Assembly: GCA_018267955.1 (NCBI GenBank)
Contig: JAFDXL010000009.1
Span: forward strand, 1,204,717-1,268,716
DNA: 64,000 nt
Direction: 5' to 3'
Origin: Bacteroidota bacterium
Lineage (GTDB): Bacteria > Bacteroidota > Bacteroidia > Chitinophagales > Chitinophagaceae
The position numbers and the translations under genes were made by a program. The notes under the pieces were generated by a model. The model searched no databases, had not been told where the DNA came from, and saw only the letters and a program-made list of their open reading frames with translations. Shown in pieces: positions 44,291 through 53,500 of the stretch; within the stretch, counting starts at the first letter, position 1; the number at the start of each line of letters is the position of its first letter.

Positions 44291-44415
44291 TTATTCCATT
44301 TTATTCGTGTCTTTAATAACAAGAATATTCACTTCTCTATCTTCAATTTTTAAATACATTTTATATTTACTCAAAGCCTTTTGGACTGATTTCAAATCAT
44401 CGTTTAAGAAATTTT
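44291..44415 (-). pseudogene. Severed 3' end of the redoxin gene at 47858 (displaced by the insertion)
   Basis: On the minus strand this segment encodes, in one open frame, LNDDLKSVQKALSKYK, then MYLKIEDREVNILVIKDTNKME and a stop at 44291-44293. The redoxin gene enters the element at LENF. Removing the element and one copy of the 8-bp duplication joins LENF directly and in frame to LNDDL. The ending ...REVNILVIKD is typical of the C-terminus of these redoxins. It is therefore the original C-terminus, about 38 residues, cut off by the IS. Confidence 0.88.
44408..44415 (+). repeat. Left target-site duplication of the IS1595 element
   Basis: GAAATTTT directly precedes the left inverted repeat. 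The identical 8 bp follows the right inverted repeat at 47873-47880. An 8-bp duplication fits the IS1595 family. Confidence 0.92.
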
Positions 44416-44438
44416 GGTAACTATCGCTAAGTTGGGAT
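44416..44438 (+). repeat. Left terminal inverted repeat
   Basis: GGTAACTATCGCTAAGTTGG plus GAT, identical over 23 bp to the complement of 47850-47872. It marks the left end of the element. Confidence 0.92.
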
Positions 44439-44457
44439 AATAATAATATAATATATC

Positions 44458-44493
44458 AAAAGCCACATCTAAATGAAGTGGCTTTTATTTTTT
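44458..44493. terminator. Bidirectional terminator inside the IS1595 element
   Basis: AAAAGCCAC (44458-44466) pairs with GTGGCTTTT (44478-44486), followed by a T-run on the plus strand. It lies just after the 55-residue ORF and can insulate the element from outside transcription. Confidence 0.75.
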
Positions 44494-44652
44494 TAATTTC
44501 CCGCTATCACTGTTGCGAGCTATAGATTCTTTAGTCTTTTTGTTAGCACCTGCAGCAAATATTTTCAATGTTTGCTCAAAGGAAGTATTTATAGCTACCT
44601 TTTCGGCATACTTATCCGGCCTTGGCTTAGGATGCTTCTCTTTCTTAGGCAT
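44485..44652 (-). CDS. 55-residue accessory protein of the IS1595 element
   Basis: A small, very basic protein: MPKKEKHPKPRPDKY, then a short ordered part AINTSFEQTLKIFAAGANKKT, and a Lys-rich end. A start ATG (44652) and stop (44485) give a clean frame in an otherwise empty gap. Similar Lys-rich small ORFs beside IS1595-type transposases are familiar in Bacteroidetes, but I cannot cite a family name. A DNA-binding or transposase-accessory role is plausible and unproved. Confidence 0.55.
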   Translation of the reverse strand: MPKKEKHPKPRPDKYAEKVAINTSFEQTLKIFAAGANKKTKESIARNSDSGKLKK

Positions 44653-44799
44653 ATTATAAAGTTACAACTTTAATACCGTTAAATTACCCTTTCTTATTTC
44701 ACTGGACAGAAGTACTTTTGGCTTCAATACATATACTTATAGCCTCTTTTAGGGGGCTTTATATACTTGTATTACAACATAGCAATTGCTACTTCAGAA

Positions 44800-44941
44800 T
44801 CGCCAAGTTCTAAACTTACAAAGCAATGCAATGGATGTAGTACGCGATAAGGCGTAACTGTGTCTTTTTGCTTTGTAAGGGCTTTGGCGAGCCTTGAGGT
44901 GGCAGAATTGATTAACGGTTACGCTGTTTTTTTAACCTCAA
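44800..44941 (+). ncRNA. Candidate structured RNA upstream of the RDD gene
   Basis: Several helices nest in this gap. TCGCCAA (44800-44806) pairs with TTGGCGA (44884-44890). CTTACAAAGCAA (44815-44826) pairs with TTGCTTTGTAAG (44868-44879), a perfect 12-bp stem. TACGC (44841-44845) pairs with GCGTA (44852-44856). A following TTGAGGT (44894-44900) pairs with ACCTCAA (44935-44941), ending 10 bp before the RDD start codon. It could be a leader regulating translation or a small RNA. Folding was judged by eye. Confidence 0.4.
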
Positions 44942-44951
44942 AATACGCCAT

Positions 44952-45923
44952 ATGAAATACGCTACAGTAGCCAACAGGATATATGCCAGGTTATTGGACA
45001 TTCTTATCTACTATTCTGTTCTATTGCTTTTTTATTGGATAATAATATCCAAGCACAATAACCTTAACAATAACATGCTTTTAATGTACATGCTATTTTA
45101 TGGAATGGTGTTTCGCTGGCTAGTATACTATCCATTAATGGAAGCATCCGGCGGCATAATAGGGAAAAGAATATTAGGTATGGATACGGTTTCCCGAGAA
45201 ACTGGATTGCCCATTACAATAGCTCAGTCATATAAGCGCACATGGTATGTTATAAAAGGCATCCTATTTGGATATATACCTGTAATTGGAGCGCAGGTCT
45301 TAATGAGCAATGGAGGTAATGCCTCTGGGTCACAAATGCTTGTGTATCTCTCTATAGCATGTTGGATGCTATGGTTAATACGTACCTATTTTTTAAAAGA
45401 ATTTGGATTTCCAAGACACGATTATGCTTCATTAGTAGTAGTTAAGGAGAAAAATAAAATGGTAGATAAATTGATAAAACAATTAGAAAGAGAAAACCCG
45501 GAGTTAACTATTGGAAAACCAAAAATCCACATCAAAATAAAGATTCCTGCTATGCCTAAAATAAATATAGGAAAAGGGCTCGCATTGTATGCTATACTTC
45601 TTGTATTTACTCACGCGATGTTTCATTTTAACAGAACTTATACAGTTGGCAGTATTGGAACTTTTAGCGCGGATCAGTACGATAAATACACAAAAGGAAG
45701 CGGAGCATTAGCTAGGAGAGTCGTAGAGATCACTACGGTTAAATACTTCAATACTTTCCCGGAATGGTCAATTAATATTATTTATGCAGGCTACTTATTA
45801 TTGGCAGTTGGCTTATTTTTATTTTACAATAATAAGAAGCAAAAACAACCATTGTCTTTATATCAGAAAAGAATAATTGGGATGAATGCACTATTAAAAA
45901 GGATGAACGAAAATAAAAAGTAG
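44952..45923 (+). CDS. RDD-family membrane protein carried by the IS1595 element
   Basis: A 323-residue protein. The N-terminal 150 residues form the RDD domain: RIYARLLDILIYYSVLLLFY at the start and GIIGKRILGMDTVSRETGLPI as the central signature, with three or more membrane helices. A basic linker (KPKIHIKIKIPAMPK) and two more helices (ALYAILLVFTHAMF, IIYAGYLLLAVGLFLFY) follow. RDD proteins have been linked to transport or protein import, but the function here is unknown. It is a passenger gene that ends exactly where the convergent 45924 gene stops. Confidence 0.85.
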   Translation: MKYATVANRIYARLLDILIYYSVLLLFYWIIISKHNNLNNNMLLMYMLFYGMVFRWLVYYPLMEASGGIIGKRILGMDTVSRETGLPITIAQSYKRTWYVIKGILFGYIPVIGAQVLMSNGGNASGSQMLVYLSIACWMLWLIRTYFLKEFGFPRHDYASLVVVKEKNKMVDKLIKQLERENPELTIGKPKIHIKIKIPAMPKINIGKGLALYAILLVFTHAMFHFNRTYTVGSIGTFSADQYDKYTKGSGALARRVVEITTVKYFNTFPEWSINIIYAGYLLLAVGLFLFYNNKKQKQPLSLYQKRIIGMNALLKRMNENKK

Positions 45924-46616
45924 CTATTGTTTGATAGGTATATTGACATTTAGCTCTATTATGGCACCTTCGATTCCTCCATCTAGACTGGATTTAGATA
46001 AATCAAAAGTGCCTGTCTCTTTGTCGTAAATGATGTGTCCCAATGAAATATTACCCATCGTAAGCATTCCTGCAAATACCTTCCCTTTCATATAAGGTAT
46101 AGTGAATGATTGGTCGTCTTTATTGGCCCGATACTGTATAGGAATTGAATCTCCATTACATAGGACCTGCATAGAATTATTAGGCTTAGATGATATCTCA
46201 ACTCTTATTGAGCAGATAACAGTATTGTTTGAAAAGTTAGTAGTGTAGTTGTAGTTAACAATTGTTAAGTTACCCGATTTGTCTCTACCGAGAGATAGAT
46301 TTTTATCTTTTAGTGCCTTGTCAATTTCCCTTAAAGCAATATTTGATCTGTTGATAGAATCTTGGAGATTCGATATAGTTAAATTCTTTTCAGCCTCTAT
46401 AGCTGTAGTGGCTTTTTCTCCATCATTAGCGATAGATATATTTAGGATGAATTGAGCTATAATTAATAGTCCTATAGCCCCAACAAACCATCCTATTCTA
46501 GATATGCGTTTGTACCATTTGTTCTGATTTTCAACAAAAATTGCCTCGTAAAAAGGAATTACGAAGGAGGCCACAGCAATAGTCAATGTTAATATATCAA
46601 CGATTATTTTTTTCAC
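45924..46616 (-). CDS. Membrane protein with exposed C-terminal domain, IS passenger
   Basis: A 230-residue protein from GTG at 46616. Two membrane helices lie near the N-terminus (LTLTIAVASFVIPFYEAIF and IGWFVGAIGLLIIAQFILNISIA), then a short coiled coil (about 75-100) and a beta-rich domain with the block FTIPYMKGKVFAGMLTMG. Its family is unknown. It converges with the RDD gene and lies 217 bp from the transposase gene in the same direction. The pair could be a toxin-immunity or transport pair carried as cargo, which is speculation. Confidence 0.65.
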   Translation of the reverse strand: MKKIIVDILTLTIAVASFVIPFYEAIFVENQNKWYKRISRIGWFVGAIGLLIIAQFILNISIANDGEKATTAIEAEKNLTISNLQDSINRSNIALREIDKALKDKNLSLGRDKSGNLTIVNYNYTTNFSNNTVICSIRVEISSKPNNSMQVLCNGDSIPIQYRANKDDQSFTIPYMKGKVFAGMLTMGNISLGHIIYDKETGTFDLSKSSLDGGIEGAIIELNVNIPIKQ

Positions 46617-46707
46617 CTTTTCTGTCGAAATGAGCAGCGGCTATTATGCCACCTATAGCCATTCCAAAGAAAAAGAAATAAATAGAAGATTGCAATATTG
46701 GAGACAT
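46597..46707 (-). CDS. Possible 36-residue membrane peptide, IS passenger
   Basis: A short open frame from ATG at 46707: MSPILQSSIYFFFFGMAIGG then IIAAAHFDRKGEKNNR. It has one membrane helix and a charged tail, and its 3' end overlaps the start of the 46616 gene by 20 bp. The overlap suggests translational coupling, but its small size leaves doubt. Confidence 0.35.
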   Translation of the reverse strand: MSPILQSSIYFFFFGMAIGGIIAAAHFDRKGEKNNR

Positions 46708-46833
46708 GCTTTAATGTTTGACGAAATGAAAACAAATAAATACCTTCGCTATGCCTTGGGGACAAAAGTCAGATGATATGCTTATTGGGTAATTGCAGTT
46801 ACACCAATAAGCATTACGAGAAGAGATATAAAG

Positions 46834-47772
46834 TTAGCAATTAGAGGTCAAAATATCATACTTCAGCCTCACACCGCTACATTTCAATACAGTATCTTCA
46901 AAGCGTATAGTCCCGTCTTTCTTACGAGTGTTATAACGATATGCACTTTCATTGCAATAAGCCTGTAAGTGCTTTCTTGATATATTATGGTATATACCAA
47001 CAACCATCCTATCAAACAAGCTAAATGCACCCTCTATGGTATTTGTATGGTAAATACCATCCCTTGAATACTCATTGATAGAATGGTCTACTACGCCATG
47101 ATGCGCAAAGTCTTTGCCTATTGTTTGATAGGTAGATGCGCTATCGGTCATTAATACAGAAGTTGGATCAACATGCTTTTTAAGTAATTCCTTTTCATTC
47201 TCATGCGGATCTATTACTTCAAAGCGTATTTTATTAGAACGTTCTATATAACCTGCAACAACTGTTTTGTTATCTGTTTTACCACGCTTGCGGTCTTTTA
47301 TTTCTTTACGCTTTTTATTGCTCATGTTCTTAACCTTGCCGCCCACTACCGTTGTATCGGTTTCTACAATAACGCCATCGCCGCCTAATGCTTCGGGAGC
47401 CAATTCTTTCAATGTTTCGCGTATGCGATGCAAGAGGAACCAGGCACTTTTTTGATGTATGCCCAAATCGCGAGATAATTGTAAAGATGATATGCCCTTT
47501 TTATGATTGCAGCATAGATAGATAGCCGCAAACCATGTACGCAATGGCAATTTACTATTCTCGAATATAGAGCCGGTAAGCGCACTAAATTTCTTTTGGC
47601 ATTCTATATTCCTGCACTTATAGCCTCGATTGGTTATGTATGGATTTTCGGCACCACAATGAGTGCATGTAATACTATCTACCCACCTAATGCTTGTCCA
47701 GTAAGCCATACAAGTTTCTTCATCCTTGAAATAGTCGAATAACTGCGGAAGGGTTTTGAATTGAGCAAACAT
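46834..47772 (-). CDS. IS1595-family transposase
   Basis: A 312-residue DDE transposase. The N-terminal zinc ribbon is CTHCGAENPYITNRGYKCRNIEC (about residues 36-58), followed by a helix-turn-helix (GISSLQLSRDLGIHQKSAWFLLHRI). The DDE core includes VETDTTVVGG, LMTDSASTYQTIG, HSINEYSRDGIYHTNTIEGAFSLFDRMVVGIYH and NESAYRYN. Family length and layout are normal and no frameshift is seen, so it is probably functional. It mobilises the 3457-bp element that surrounds it. Confidence 0.93.
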   Translation of the reverse strand: MFAQFKTLPQLFDYFKDEETCMAYWTSIRWVDSITCTHCGAENPYITNRGYKCRNIECQKKFSALTGSIFENSKLPLRTWFAAIYLCCNHKKGISSLQLSRDLGIHQKSAWFLLHRIRETLKELAPEALGGDGVIVETDTTVVGGKVKNMSNKKRKEIKDRKRGKTDNKTVVAGYIERSNKIRFEVIDPHENEKELLKKHVDPTSVLMTDSASTYQTIGKDFAHHGVVDHSINEYSRDGIYHTNTIEGAFSLFDRMVVGIYHNISRKHLQAYCNESAYRYNTRKKDGTIRFEDTVLKCSGVRLKYDILTSNC

Positions 47773-47849
47773 AAATTAGTGATTTTGTGGGATAAAGATA
47801 ATATAATATTTGTTCAAAAGCATCAAACGACACATAAATATTTATTCAC

Positions 47850-47872
47850 ATCCCAACTTAGCGATAGTTACC
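47850..47872 (-). repeat. Right terminal inverted repeat
   Basis: The complement of 47850-47872 is identical over 23 bp to the left repeat at 44416-44438. It supplies the last four codons (Gly-Asn-Tyr-Arg) and the stop of the truncated redoxin gene. Confidence 0.92.
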
Positions 47873-49087
47873 GAAATTTTCTAATGTAAAATCCATATTT
47901 CCTTTCATGCCCAATTCATCAACGAAAGGATAAGGATAATCAGAAAAAAGCCTTGAAAAATCATACCTGAAACTGGAATCAGAGACATCTCGCACAACTA
48001 TCGTATGAGCTGCCGGATTAACTCTGTACCACCAACCACCGCCTTTCGAAGCAATTAATGTAGTATCTTCTGAACTTAACACCAGACATTTTACTTTCCG
48101 TTTTTCTAATCTTCCCGTCATACCAAAATACAGTTTCAGATCGTCTTGCATCAATTTCTTTAAGTCCTCATGCGACATTTTAGGAACGATCCGTTGATAA
48201 CAATAAAGATTTTGCCATAAAATGGCACCAGTTTTATCCTCCCAAATATAGTTAGCAGAATCTGGTACTTTTAATATGGTTCGGTTAGCCGGGATGCTGT
48301 ATTGGCCATACTTATCGTAAACATCGGCGTATGCAATTTGAAAAAGTTCCTTAACTGGATAATTAATCGCTGAAATTGATGACAAGCTGTCGTGGTTGAT
48401 GTCATCAATTGAATGCTCAGATGGAAGATTTTTAGCGTATCCAGATAACACAGAATATCTTAGTATTTCAGTGTTCTTTCCTCCATTACCATTAATAAAT
48501 ATGGGGGCATTTAAATTTACGTCAATAGCTCTGTCATCTTTAAGCTCCATTTGCACTGGCTGGTTATTCAAGACCGCTGTAACATTTTCCTTAGTTACAG
48601 ACCAGCTATAAGTAATGTATTTTACAATCCCATTTTTATCTATCCAAACATAATGCGGAAATGAAGGCGGGTCAAACAATGTTTTAAGAAGTGTATCGCC
48701 ACAAGCTATCGGAAGCGTTATTTCCAGCCCCGAAAGTTCTTTCCCTTTTTGCAAAAACCTTTGGATGGTATTGAGCGGTTGGTAAGCAACAAGGAGTACA
48801 TTCATCTTATCTGAAAATTCGCTTTGCAGTTTGGTTACTTTTGGGAAAGCCTCGATACACGCTGAACAGTTAGTACTCCAGAAATCCAGTATGAGTAGTC
48901 CCTTTTTATAAAAACTGGACAATTTTTCTTTTTGCCTTTGGTGATTAATGAAGTTTGTAATTGTTATATCCGGTATTTTATCTCCGATTTGCAATTGTTT
49001 TGGAACTGGATGGTTATCCTTTGTAGTTTTTTGACCAAAGCTGACTAATGAACAAGATATTAGTGTGAAGAATATGAAATACTTCAT
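47858..49087 (-). CDS. TlpA-like thiol-disulfide redoxin, C-terminus replaced by IS insertion
   Basis: A 409-residue exported protein (signal ending VSFGQ). The thioredoxin-fold part holds the active site CSAC (Cys74 and Cys77) in LDFWSTNCSACIEAFP. A C-terminal extension of about 250 residues, as in redoxins with a DUF3738-like tail, follows. The reading frame ends ...MDFTLENF then GNYR from the IS end. About 38 native residues now lie at 44291-44415. It is the last gene of the SusC-SusD operon, 50 bp after susD, and may serve redox exchange in the outer envelope. The active site is untouched, so the protein may still work. Confidence 0.88.
   Translation of the reverse strand: MKYFIFFTLISCSLVSFGQKTTKDNHPVPKQLQIGDKIPDITITNFINHQRQKEKLSSFYKKGLLILDFWSTNCSACIEAFPKVTKLQSEFSDKMNVLLVAYQPLNTIQRFLQKGKELSGLEITLPIACGDTLLKTLFDPPSFPHYVWIDKNGIVKYITYSWSVTKENVTAVLNNQPVQMELKDDRAIDVNLNAPIFINGNGGKNTEILRYSVLSGYAKNLPSEHSIDDINHDSLSSISAINYPVKELFQIAYADVYDKYGQYSIPANRTILKVPDSANYIWEDKTGAILWQNLYCYQRIVPKMSHEDLKKLMQDDLKLYFGMTGRLEKRKVKCLVLSSEDTTLIASKGGGWWYRVNPAAHTIVVRDVSDSSFRYDFSRLFSDYPYPFVDELGMKGNMDFTLENFGNYR
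47873..47880 (+). repeat. Right target-site duplication of the IS1595 element
   Basis: GAAATTTT, an exact copy of 44408-44415, follows the right inverted repeat. It lies in the coding region of the redoxin gene. Confidence 0.92.
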
Positions 49088-49137
49088 AGATTAATTTTTA
49101 TTATTTAATTTTTTGTACTAAAGGGTCTGTGTTCCAA

Positions 49138-50550
49138 TTAATACCCTTCATTTTGATTAAGATGTGTATCGCTTAAAATTTCGGATTGCGGCAATGGATA
49201 TAATGTATCCGTTGCTTTCCAATTTGGTTTAATGCCTGACAAGACATTATCAGCAAGCCCGTCACGTTTTAGGTCAAGCCATCTGTGTCCCCATTCCGTG
49301 AATAATTCTACACGTCGTTCATGAATGATTGCGGCAATAAGAGAAGATTGATCATTAGCTGTAGTATTACCAAGACCTGCTCTATTCCGAATAATATTTA
49401 AATCTTCCTGGGCACCCGAGATATTATCCTGTTGTGCTCTTGCCTCAGCACGGAGAAGGTACTGTTCTGCTAAGCGCAGTACCATGGAATATTCGGTAAC
49501 AATGTCATTAATTTTGATCTTGTATTTATCAGCATAATAATAAGTATTGTCTGGAGCACTAATGCTATCTACCCAGTGTGCCTTTCGGAGATCTCCTTCT
49601 TCAAAAACATTTATTAATGCAGGAGAAAGCGATACAAATTGTGGAATATCATTTAAGATGAACAGATTTCCTTCATAAGTATTATAACCGGGACTAACAG
49701 GTTGCAGTTGCCATATAGCTTCTGTTGAATTAGCAAGGAAAACATTGTCCAGTTCTTTCAAACTAAATAACGTTGTATTATTAATAACTGAACTGGAGAG
49801 GCTTTCGGCATTTGCCCAATCACCTTTATAAAGATATACACGTGCTAATAAGGCCATTGCGGCCCATTTTGTAGGACGTACTCTTTCATTGCCGGCAAAT
49901 GAATAATTATCAGGCAAGAGGCTTTGTGTTTCTTTAAGATCGCTGATTATTTGTTCGTACACTTCATTTACCGAATTGCGTGAAGCAACCTGATTGATAT
50001 GATAATCCGTTGATGTGATCAAAGGAACATCGCCAAATAAATTGACAAGGTAAAAGAAGCTGAAAGCTCTTATGAATTTCGCTTCCTCAGTTAATTGTTC
50101 ACGTAGAGAAGCTGTAACAGAATTTGACTTAGATAAACCTTCTATTATTGCATTAGCGCGATAAATATAGCTATAAAGCTCCCCCCATATTGCAAGTATA
50201 GCACTATTGGAAGAGTTCACACTATTTTCATAGAACTGCTGTATATCAGTAGAAAAATTATAACTTACTAAGTCATCCGCGGAAAGACTTGCTAATACGG
50301 TAACGCTCTGTTGTCCACCACTGGCAAATCCTGATGCAGATTGCATCATACTACTGTAAATACCTGTTATCGAAGCAATAGCTGTTTTATCATCTGTAAA
50401 AACGGTACTGCTTTCCAATTGCGTTGCCGGAGGATCCACCTCAACGAACTTTTTGCATGAAAAAGTAAAAGGTATACACAGTATGAGCATGAGCAGTGGG
50501 ACTTTAATATGGGAAGGGAAAACGTTGTATTTAGAAGATAAGATTAACAT
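49138..50550 (-). CDS. SusD/RagB-like outer-membrane lipoprotein
   Basis: A 470-residue lipoprotein with a lipobox-like TFSCKKF after the signal. Family features are an N-terminal helical body (SSMMQSASGFASGG, IYRANAIIEGL), EEAKFIRAFSFFYLVNLFGDVPL and the C-terminal ERRVELFTEWGHRWLDLKRDG. It partners the TonB-dependent SusC transporter, closing the pore and binding substrate. It starts 11 bp after the susC-like gene. The substrate is unknown. The redoxin and FecR neighbours do not indicate a polysaccharide. Confidence 0.92.
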   Translation of the reverse strand: MLILSSKYNVFPSHIKVPLLMLILCIPFTFSCKKFVEVDPPATQLESSTVFTDDKTAIASITGIYSSMMQSASGFASGGQQSVTVLASLSADDLVSYNFSTDIQQFYENSVNSSNSAILAIWGELYSYIYRANAIIEGLSKSNSVTASLREQLTEEAKFIRAFSFFYLVNLFGDVPLITSTDYHINQVASRNSVNEVYEQIISDLKETQSLLPDNYSFAGNERVRPTKWAAMALLARVYLYKGDWANAESLSSSVINNTTLFSLKELDNVFLANSTEAIWQLQPVSPGYNTYEGNLFILNDIPQFVSLSPALINVFEEGDLRKAHWVDSISAPDNTYYYADKYKIKINDIVTEYSMVLRLAEQYLLRAEARAQQDNISGAQEDLNIIRNRAGLGNTTANDQSSLIAAIIHERRVELFTEWGHRWLDLKRDGLADNVLSGIKPNWKATDTLYPLPQSEILSDTHLNQNEGY

Positions 50551-50560
50551 AGATAGATTT

Positions 50561-53500
50561 TTATAGCGTTATTTTAAAACCGCCGGAAATGATACGCAAT
50601 GGCGGCAAAGAGGAGCTGAAACCTGTTTCCGGATCAAAACCTTTATAGTCGGTAATCGTTAACAGATTTTGCGCTTGAATGTAAAGGGAAAAGTTTTGGA
50701 CAAAAATCTTTTTTAACATGTGCTCAGGAAGATCAAAGGAGAGTGAAACATTTCTAAGCCTTACGTAAGAGCCATCAGTTATTATTTGATCGCTGGAAAT
50801 ATATTTAAAATATGCAAAGCCGGCATCATTATAGGATTGGGTAAATTGCTGCACTTTTGTTTCATCTCCGGGCTTTTGCCATCTGCCGAGTACATCCACT
50901 AACTGGTTACCCATCATACCTGGAATCCCCAAAAAGGGGGTAATATCTCTTGTTCGTTGTTTTACAAACTGGAACGTAAAATCGAGGCTCCAGTTCTTAT
51001 AACGGATTGCATTTTGTAACCCTCCATAGAAATCTATGCCCACTTTTACAGGTACTAAATCAGCAGGATAACCTACAAAGCCATCCTTATTAATATCTTG
51101 GAACTGGTATACACCTGCTTGTTTGTCAACACCTGTGTATTGATACCGATACAGAATATTTAAAGGCTGGCCAACAGCATAGGTATATGCATAGCTGGAC
51201 TTAGCTAAGTCAGGATAGGCGATTAGTTTATTTCTTGGGATACTTATATTAAAGGAAGATGTCCATTTTATTGTTTGAGTTTTAATATTAATGGAATGGA
51301 TATCCAATTCAAATCCACTGTTTTGAACGATAGCCGGAAAATTACTTTGTATAGATGAAAATCCTGTTATCAGCGGTAAAGAGTAGCCAACCAGTTGGTT
51401 GGAGGATCTGTTTCGATACCAATCAGCTACGAAGTAAACACGATCTTTAAAAAATCCAAGTTCCAATCCAATGTCCAGCTTTTTATTCACTTCCCAACTA
51501 TACGATGAATTAAACAACCGTGTAGGATAAAGGCCATTCCCGCCCTGATATGCGTATCTTGTCGGTGAATAGGTATCCAGGTATTGATAATCACCTATCT
51601 GGTCATTTCCTGTTGTTCCATAACTGGCTCTTAGTTTTCCGAAGCTCCACCATGACGCTGCATGCTTCATAAACGGCTCGCTTGAAAATATCCACGCTGT
51701 CCCAACTGAACTAAAATTTGCGAACTGCTTTCCCGGGCCAAACCGGCTGGACCCATCCCTGCGGCCATTAAGGTTTAGCTCAATATTGTCATTCAACGAA
51801 TATTTGATCCTGCCGAAGAAAGCATTGTAACGATATTGAGAGAATACGGCATTAATAGTACGTACCTGCGAGGCTGCATTTAAGTTCGCCAGCAAAGCAT
51901 CACTTGCGAAATCCGTACCTTCTATTGTCTGTCCTGTTCTTCTGTCTTGCTCGAAAGTCGTCCCTAACAGGATATTGAATTTGCTACGGCCGATCTGTTT
52001 TTGATACTCTGCCTGGGGTTCTATAATCCATGTCTTGAACGTATTGTCAGAGAAGTCCGAATAGCCTGAAGTATAACCCCAGGAAGGATTAAAGGAGTTT
52101 AATGGATAAAGATTGCTTTCATGCATATTTGTTTGGGTATAGCCAAGACTTGTTCTCAGTTGAAATCCTTTAAAAAACTGGTAGCTTAGTACAGCATTAC
52201 TAATTAGATTATCGGTTTTATTATTGTATGTGGCTACCAAATAGCTGAAAGGATTATTAAATCCATCCTGCCAATTCAGTTTTCCCATGGTGTCATAAAT
52301 TGATGGTGCATTGGGAGGAAGAAGATAACCATAAGAACTTATGTCTTCAAAAGGCAAATTGCTGTTGTTAAATGTAAATGCTGCTGACAGCAAAATCTTC
52401 AGTTTGGCATCTGGAGAGGAATGGCTCAAATTGAAATGTACGGAACCTTTTTTCGCTGCATAATCTCCCGGAAAAACAGTTGTCTCCCGTCGATAGCCAC
52501 CACCAAGAATGAATTGTGTATTTATATTGCCTCCCGACACCGATGCCTGCACATCAGCGATATGAGCTGTTTTGCCAATTGCTTCTTTTTGCCAATCAGT
52601 ATATCTTGTTGTGTCCCAACTGAGAATATCATAATCTGAGACCTGGGGTGTAGCACCATCATTTGCGAATGCTTCGTGGCGCATTTGTAGATACTGCTGT
52701 GTGTTTAAAAGTTTTAGCATGTGGCCAACAGATGCAATGGCAGAATACGCATTTATGTCAACCCTGGTTTTACCTGCTTGACCTTTTTTGGTTGTGATCA
52801 ATACGACACCATTCGCTCCACGGCTTCCATATATGGAGGTGGCGTCAGCATCTTTCAGCACTTCAATGCTTTCAATAGAGCTGGGATCGATATTATCAAG
52901 CGGATTACCTCCGCCTGTTATGTATGCCGACAAGTATTGATCGCTTAAAGAAGAACTTGTATAGGGAACGCCGTCAACTATATACAATGGATTGTTACCA
53001 CTGCTTATGCTGTTTTGTCCCCTGATCTGTATGCTAAATGAGCCTCCAGGAACACCTGTTCCCTGTGTAATAAAAACGCCGGGCATTAATCCTTCCATAG
53101 CAGACAACGGATTAGGCACAGGTTGTTTTGCAATATCATCCGCATTAATCTTTGATATACTTCCCGTATTCAATCTTTTCGTTGTTTGCCCGTAAGCGAT
53201 CATGACCACATTATCTAATTCGGAAGTTGATTGTTCTAATTCTATATTCAGTTCCGTTCTGCCATCAAAAGGCATTTCAAGGGTTTTATAGCCTGTATAT
53301 GCAACCACCAAAACAAACCCCGTGCGGTTCACAGCTAATAGAAACAAGCCTTCACCATTGGTAGAAGTGCCTGTCTGCGAGTTCTTCACATACACGCTTG
53401 CCCCTTCCAGGGGTTTGCCCGTAGATTTATCCGTTATCTTGCCGGTAAGCTTTATTACCGGTGTGGAATCAGCTTTTTTTTCTTCTTCTTTTAACCGTAC

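Larger units (their letters stand above)
44416..47872. mobile_element. IS1595-family element with passenger genes (3457 bp)
   Basis: Bounded by perfect 23-bp inverted repeats (44416-44438 and 47850-47872) and a matching 8-bp target duplication. It contains a DDE transposase (46834-47772), a 55-residue accessory ORF, a predicted structured segment and two membrane-protein genes as passengers. The insertion lies at the 3' end of a redoxin gene and supplies that gene's present stop codon. The repeats and duplication are intact, so insertion was probably recent and the element may be active. Confidence 0.93.

Noticed and set aside
44891-44941. A tRNA-Leu-like 5' half (GCCTTGAGGTGGCAGAATTG)
   Set aside because: The D-arm-like bases are tempting, but no anticodon stem, T-arm or 3' acceptor partner follows. 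It is better described as part of the local hairpin structure.
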